Shown here: positions 61,349-64,000 of the stretch, in pieces
How positions within the stretch are numbered: the stretch's first letter is position 1
Layout: the number at the start of each line of letters is the position of its first letter
Assembly: GCF_037976825.1 (NCBI RefSeq)
Contig: NZ_CP150269.1
Span: 7,295,501-7,359,500 of the forward strand
Direction: 5' to 3'
Source: Paenibacillus sp. FSL K6-1330
GTDB lineage: Bacteria > Bacillota > Bacilli > Paenibacillales > Paenibacillaceae
Length of the DNA stretch: 64,000 nt
Translations under genes and position numbers: made by a program
Notes under the pieces: generated by a model
What the model was told of the DNA's origin: nothing
Database searches by the model: none
The model's input: the letters and a program-made list of their open reading frames with translations, nothing else

Positions 61349-61376
61349 TTTTCGTTATTTATGATACGGTTCCCCC
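61349..61376 (-). repeat. Attachment-like core at the 3' end of intact rlmH (site A)
   Basis: GAA CCG TAT CAT AAA TAA, the last five codons and stop of rlmH, followed by CGAAAAGCCC. This is the reference sequence for all the repeats in the accessory region. The staphylococcal attB of SCC elements is the same place in the same gene (last codons for Y-H-K). Confidence 0.8.
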
Positions 61377-61834
61377 CGATTAATCTTCACCGCCCGATAA
61401 ATCTGCTCTACCAGCACCAGCCGCATCAGCTGGTGCGGCAGGGTCATCCGCCCGAAGCTGAGCTTCGTTTGGGCGCGCTTCAGTACGTCCTCGGAGAGGC
61501 CGTTAGAGCCGCCAATGACAAAGGCGACGTTACTGGTGCCGTACGTCCCCAGCTTGTCGATGTGGGCCGCCAGGTCCTCGCTGGACCACAGCTGGCCGCC
61601 GATCGCGAGAGCAATGACGTGCGTGTCCGGCTTGATGTGGCTGAGAATACCGACGCCCTCCTTCTCCTGCACTTGGCGCATCTCCGCTTCGCTCATGTTC
61701 TCCGGGGCCTTCTCATCCGGCACCTCGTGCACGGACAAGCGCACGTAAGGCGCAAGACGCTTACTGTACTCCGCAATGCCCTGCACCAGGTACTTCTCCT
61801 TCAACTTGCCTACGCATACCATCTGTATATTCAT
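61355..61834 (-). CDS. rlmH: 23S rRNA (pseudouridine1915-N3)-methyltransferase RlmH
   Basis: 159 aa, the standard length. It methylates the pseudouridine in helix 69 of 23S rRNA with S-adenosylmethionine and has a SPOUT knot: [20 protein letters not shown] at the N-terminus, [35 protein letters not shown] in the knot and the C-terminal [34 protein letters not shown] precedes the ATG. It is intact at both ends although its 3' terminus is the apparent insertion point of the neighbouring cassettes, as in staphylococci. Confidence 0.97.
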   Translation of the reverse strand: MNIQMVCVGKLKEKYLVQGIAEYSKRLAPYVRLSVHEVPDEKAPENMSEAEMRQVQEKEGVGILSHIKPDTHVIALAIGGQLWSSEDLAAHIDKLGTYGTSNVAFVIGGSNGLSEDVLKRAQTKLSFGRMTLPHQLMRLVLVEQIYRAVKINRGEPYHK

Positions 61835-62053
61835 AGCGTTTTTCGCTCCTTAAACTCTGCTGTTATGTCGTTCATTCTAACATTGTACCGCCACCAATTA
61901 AAGGACATACCCAGACCCGCCCCGCCTTCCTACAGCAAGCTCCCTCATTTCCTTGTCAACGCAAAAGCCAGCAGAGCATTAGAGTTTGAGATTGCCAACT
62001 CATTTACTTCTAAGCTTGTTCGACTGTGTTTGACCAACTTACAGCGATTATCG

Positions 62054-62086
62054 AAAAAAAAGAGCCGCTCTCTGAGAGTGACTCTT
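62054..62086 (-). terminator. Terminator of the P450 gene
   Basis: AAGAGTCACTCTC and GAGAGCGGCTCTT form an imperfect stem on the minus strand followed by TTTTTTT. Confidence 0.8.
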
Positions 62087-62096
62087 CTCTTCGTGT

Positions 62097-63221
62097 CTAT
62101 TTTAAAAAGACCGGCAGCTCCTTCAGCGCAAACATCATCGTGCTATCCATCCGTTCCAGCTCTACGGAGCGATCACGGCGAAATTCGGGGTAACGATCCA
62201 ACAGGGTCTGGAGGGCAATCCGGGACTCCATCCGCGCCAGCTGTGAGCCCATACAGTAGTGGATGCCGCTTCCGAGGCCCAAATGCGGGTTCAGATTCCG
62301 GTGGATGTTGAATACGTCCGGCTGCTCGAACACATCCTCGTCATGATTGGCCGAAGCCATCCAGATATAAACGAACTGTCCCTGCTTCAGCTCCTGCCCG
62401 CGCAGCACCGTGTCCTGCTTCACGCTGCGGAACATCAATTGAACAGGTGAGAAGTAACGGAAGACTTCTTCGATTGCCCCTGGAAGCATCGTTGAATCTC
62501 CAAGTACCTCTGCACGGACCTCAGGCAGGCTATCAAAGGCAAGCACCGCCGATGAGATCAGATTAGTTGTCGTTTCATTACCCGCTACGAGAAGGAGAAT
62601 ACAGAATCCGATAATCTCCAGGTCGGTGAGATGTTCATTGTCAATGCGCGCCTCCACCAGTTTCGTAATCAGATCGTCCTGGGGATGACGACGGCGATTC
62701 TCCGCGATTTCGGAGAAGTATTCGCTCATCTCACGCTGACACTGATAATAAGCATCCTCATTGTTACCTACCAGGGCGTCCGACCACGCCTTAAATCGCT
62801 CCCGGTCCTCCATCGATACGCCGAGCATCTCGGCAATCACCGTGATCGGCAGCGGACTTGCGAGATCGGCAACGATATCCATCTTCCCCTTCTTCTCCGC
62901 TTCGTCCAGCAGGGATGTCGTGATCTCCTGGATCTTGGGGGCAAGCGATTCTATGATACGAGGCGTAAAAGCATGGGATACCAGCTTACGCAGCTGACGG
63001 TGCTTCGGCGGATCCTGCCGCAAGATGCTGGATTCAATCGGATCATCGGAAGAAGAGGACCCTTGAGAAGAGAACAATTCGTAATTCGTGAAGACGGCTT
63101 TAACATCCACGTATTTATAAACGTTCCAGCCTCCATTACCCTCAATTGCCTCCACCGGAGATTCCGTCCGCATCTGGCGGAACCATTCCAGCGGAAGTAA
63201 ACCGTTCTTATTCCATTCCAT
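62097..63221 (-). CDS. Cytochrome P450 (CYP107-like)
   Basis: 374 aa, class I bacterial P450. The I-helix has LVAGNETTTNL with the proton-relay acid/threonine pair, the K-helix E-x-x-R is in EEVFRYFSPV, and the heme loop reads LGLGSGIHYCMGSQLARME with the cysteine ligand; the usual Phe at the loop start is Leu. No ferredoxin or reductase gene is next to it. Start ATG 63221, with AAGGTG upstream. A TetR-type operator lies 33 bp before the start, and the TetR gene is immediately upstream, so it is probably an inducible mono-oxygenase of a hydrophobic compound or fatty acid. Confidence 0.94.
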   Translation of the reverse strand: MEWNKNGLLPLEWFRQMRTESPVEAIEGNGGWNVYKYVDVKAVFTNYELFSSQGSSSSDDPIESSILRQDPPKHRQLRKLVSHAFTPRIIESLAPKIQEITTSLLDEAEKKGKMDIVADLASPLPITVIAEMLGVSMEDRERFKAWSDALVGNNEDAYYQCQREMSEYFSEIAENRRRHPQDDLITKLVEARIDNEHLTDLEIIGFCILLLVAGNETTTNLISSAVLAFDSLPEVRAEVLGDSTMLPGAIEEVFRYFSPVQLMFRSVKQDTVLRGQELKQGQFVYIWMASANHDEDVFEQPDVFNIHRNLNPHLGLGSGIHYCMGSQLARMESRIALQTLLDRYPEFRRDRSVELERMDSTMMFALKELPVFLK

Positions 63222-63253
63222 GCTTAACACCTTCGCTTTCCATCGCTAATTTG

Positions 63254-63269
63254 AACTGACTGGTCAGTT
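63254..63269. promoter_or_regulatory. TetR operator before the P450 gene
   Basis: AACTGACTGGTCAGTT has 7-bp arms AACTGAC/GTCAGTT. The inner CTGACTGGTCAG recurs before the tetR gene at 63.93 kb. Confidence 0.88.
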
Positions 63270-63297
63270 ATACATGCTTAAAAAAAGAAGGCCTTGC

Positions 63298-63876
63298 TTA
63301 TTCAAGCGATATAAACAGGCCTTGGGTAATCATCGTGAAGGCAAACCGCTCCAGATCCTCGCGTGAATACGTACCCTGATGATTCAGGTAATAATTACAT
63401 GTGCTCTCCAGCGTTCCGACAATACTGGCAGCGGCCAGATTAGGATCAACGGCACGGCACAGGTTCTCTTCGCACTGACCTTCCTCGATGATGCTTGCCA
63501 GGAAGCTTAAATACTTCCGTTTCAGCTCCTTCAACTCGTCCAGAACATCCTGCTCGATGCCGTTCGAAATCTCATTAAATACGATGTGCGAGAAATGGCG
63601 GGATTCGAGAAACAGATCCAGATGATGGCGAATCGTGCGCTCAATCTTCTCCTTCATTGGCAGGGAGGAATTCAGATCTGCCTCCGTCCGCTGCATAATA
63701 TCTTCGAAGCCCTGCTTCACCACCGTCTTGAAGAGCTGGGATTTGCCCGGGAAGTTATAGTACAGAGTCCCCTTGGCAACCTGTGCGCGGGCGGCAATCT
63801 CGTCCATGCTTGCGCGGTGATATCCGTTCTCGGAGAATACTTCAATGGCTGCTTGGATAATTTTATCTTTGCTCAC
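63298..63876 (-). CDS. TetR-family regulator of the P450
   Basis: About 193 aa. HTH: KIIQAAIEVFSENGYHRASM, DEIAARAQVAKGTLYYNFPG, followed by a helical ligand-binding domain of the FadR/YsiA-like type. GTG 63876 is taken as start because AAAGGG lies upstream; the frame is open to 63963 across its own operator, which argues against the longer form. It most likely represses itself and the P450 through the matching boxes and may sense a lipid or the P450 substrate. Confidence 0.9.
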   Translation of the reverse strand: MSKDKIIQAAIEVFSENGYHRASMDEIAARAQVAKGTLYYNFPGKSQLFKTVVKQGFEDIMQRTEADLNSSLPMKEKIERTIRHHLDLFLESRHFSHIVFNEISNGIEQDVLDELKELKRKYLSFLASIIEEGQCEENLCRAVDPNLAAASIVGTLESTCNYYLNHQGTYSREDLERFAFTMITQGLFISLE

Positions 63877-63924
63877 AATCGAATCGGCCCTTTCACAACT
63901 AAATTTCAGATCACCGTTCTTATT

Positions 63925-63938
63925 CTGACTGGTCAGTT
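63925..63938. promoter_or_regulatory. TetR operator before its own gene
   Basis: CTGACTGGTCAGTT, the same 12-bp dyad as at 63254-63269, about 50 bp before the GTG start. Confidence 0.85.
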
Positions 63939-64000
63939 CAAAAATAAAATACCATGCTGGCAAAAATTAGTCAACCGAAGACATGCCCCTACTTATACCG

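Noticed and set aside
63980..64000. CCCCTACTTATACCG at the very end of the window as another rlmH-end core
   Set aside because: Only the CTACTTAT part fits, the following bases depart from the core, and the sequence stops there, so it cannot be judged.
1..64000. CRISPR arrays, rRNA or tRNA genes
   Set aside because: No regularly spaced repeats and no rRNA or tRNA-like sequence were seen; the repeats found are dispersed, not clustered with spacers.

Overview
The window reads like the chromosome of a low-to-mid GC, spore-forming Gram-positive, most likely a Paenibacillus or close relative. This is inferred from strong GGAGG-type ribosome binding sites, TTG/GTG starts, sigma-A promoters, a textbook CcpA (cre) box, an ECF-type vitamin/nucleoside transporter, chitin- and pectin-active secreted enzymes and a CotS-like spore-kinase remnant. 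No rRNA, tRNA, CRISPR array or transposase gene was seen.

Layout: (1) 1-6.7 kb looks like stable chromosome. It holds the end of a PRD-type regulator, then a nucleoside uptake and salvage operon (deoD, ECF S-T-A-A, two nucleoside hydrolases) and a uracil-DNA glycosylase-family gene. (2) 6.7-61.4 kb is a long accessory region of short regulator-plus-enzyme modules: secreted subtilase, AAC(3)-like acetyltransferase, HxlR/DoxX, MarR/hydrolase, carboxynorspermidine operon, MerR/SRPBCC, a 2026-aa PHP/metallophosphoesterase/GLUG surface protein, a cre-controlled sugar ABC operon with a ROK regulator, pectinacetylesterase-like protein, MFS, LLM oxidoreductase/ArsR, a lytic polysaccharide monooxygenase, sigma/anti-sigma, TetR/MATE, and SDR/XRE. 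It is littered with gene stumps: CotS, AraC, SGNH, acyl-CoA ligase, ribosomal L25, DinG-like helicase, S41 protease and a methyltransferase. (3) 61.4-64 kb holds rlmH, a cytochrome P450 and its TetR regulator.

The main discovery is that the accessory region is punctuated by short repeats that are copies of the extreme 3' end of rlmH. The intact rlmH ends GAA CCG TAT CAT AAA TAA (Glu-Pro-Tyr-His-Lys-stop). Seven further sites (near 58.2, 56.3, 55.7, 23.6, 15.9, 12.3 and 10.05 kb) carry the same motif in the same orientation, differ almost only at codon third positions, and each ends in a stop codon (TAA, TAG or TGA). Several are flanked by short inverted repeats (TTTCGCC/GGCGAAA or AAAACTTGC/GCAAGTTTT). 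One site (55.7 kb) keeps about 55 bp more of a frameshifted rlmH tail. This is the layout of staphylococcal SCC elements, which insert at the 3' end of rlmH. It suggests that roughly 50 kb here was built by stacking cassettes at rlmH. No Ccr-type serine recombinase is present in the window, so the cassettes are either dead or moved in trans.

Regulatory sites that can be read directly include a MerR promoter with a 19-bp spacer, paired MarR palindromes, triple TetR boxes before the MATE pump, matching TetR boxes before the P450 and its regulator, a cre site on a consensus promoter of the sugar ABC operon, and a XylR-like palindrome before the ROK gene.
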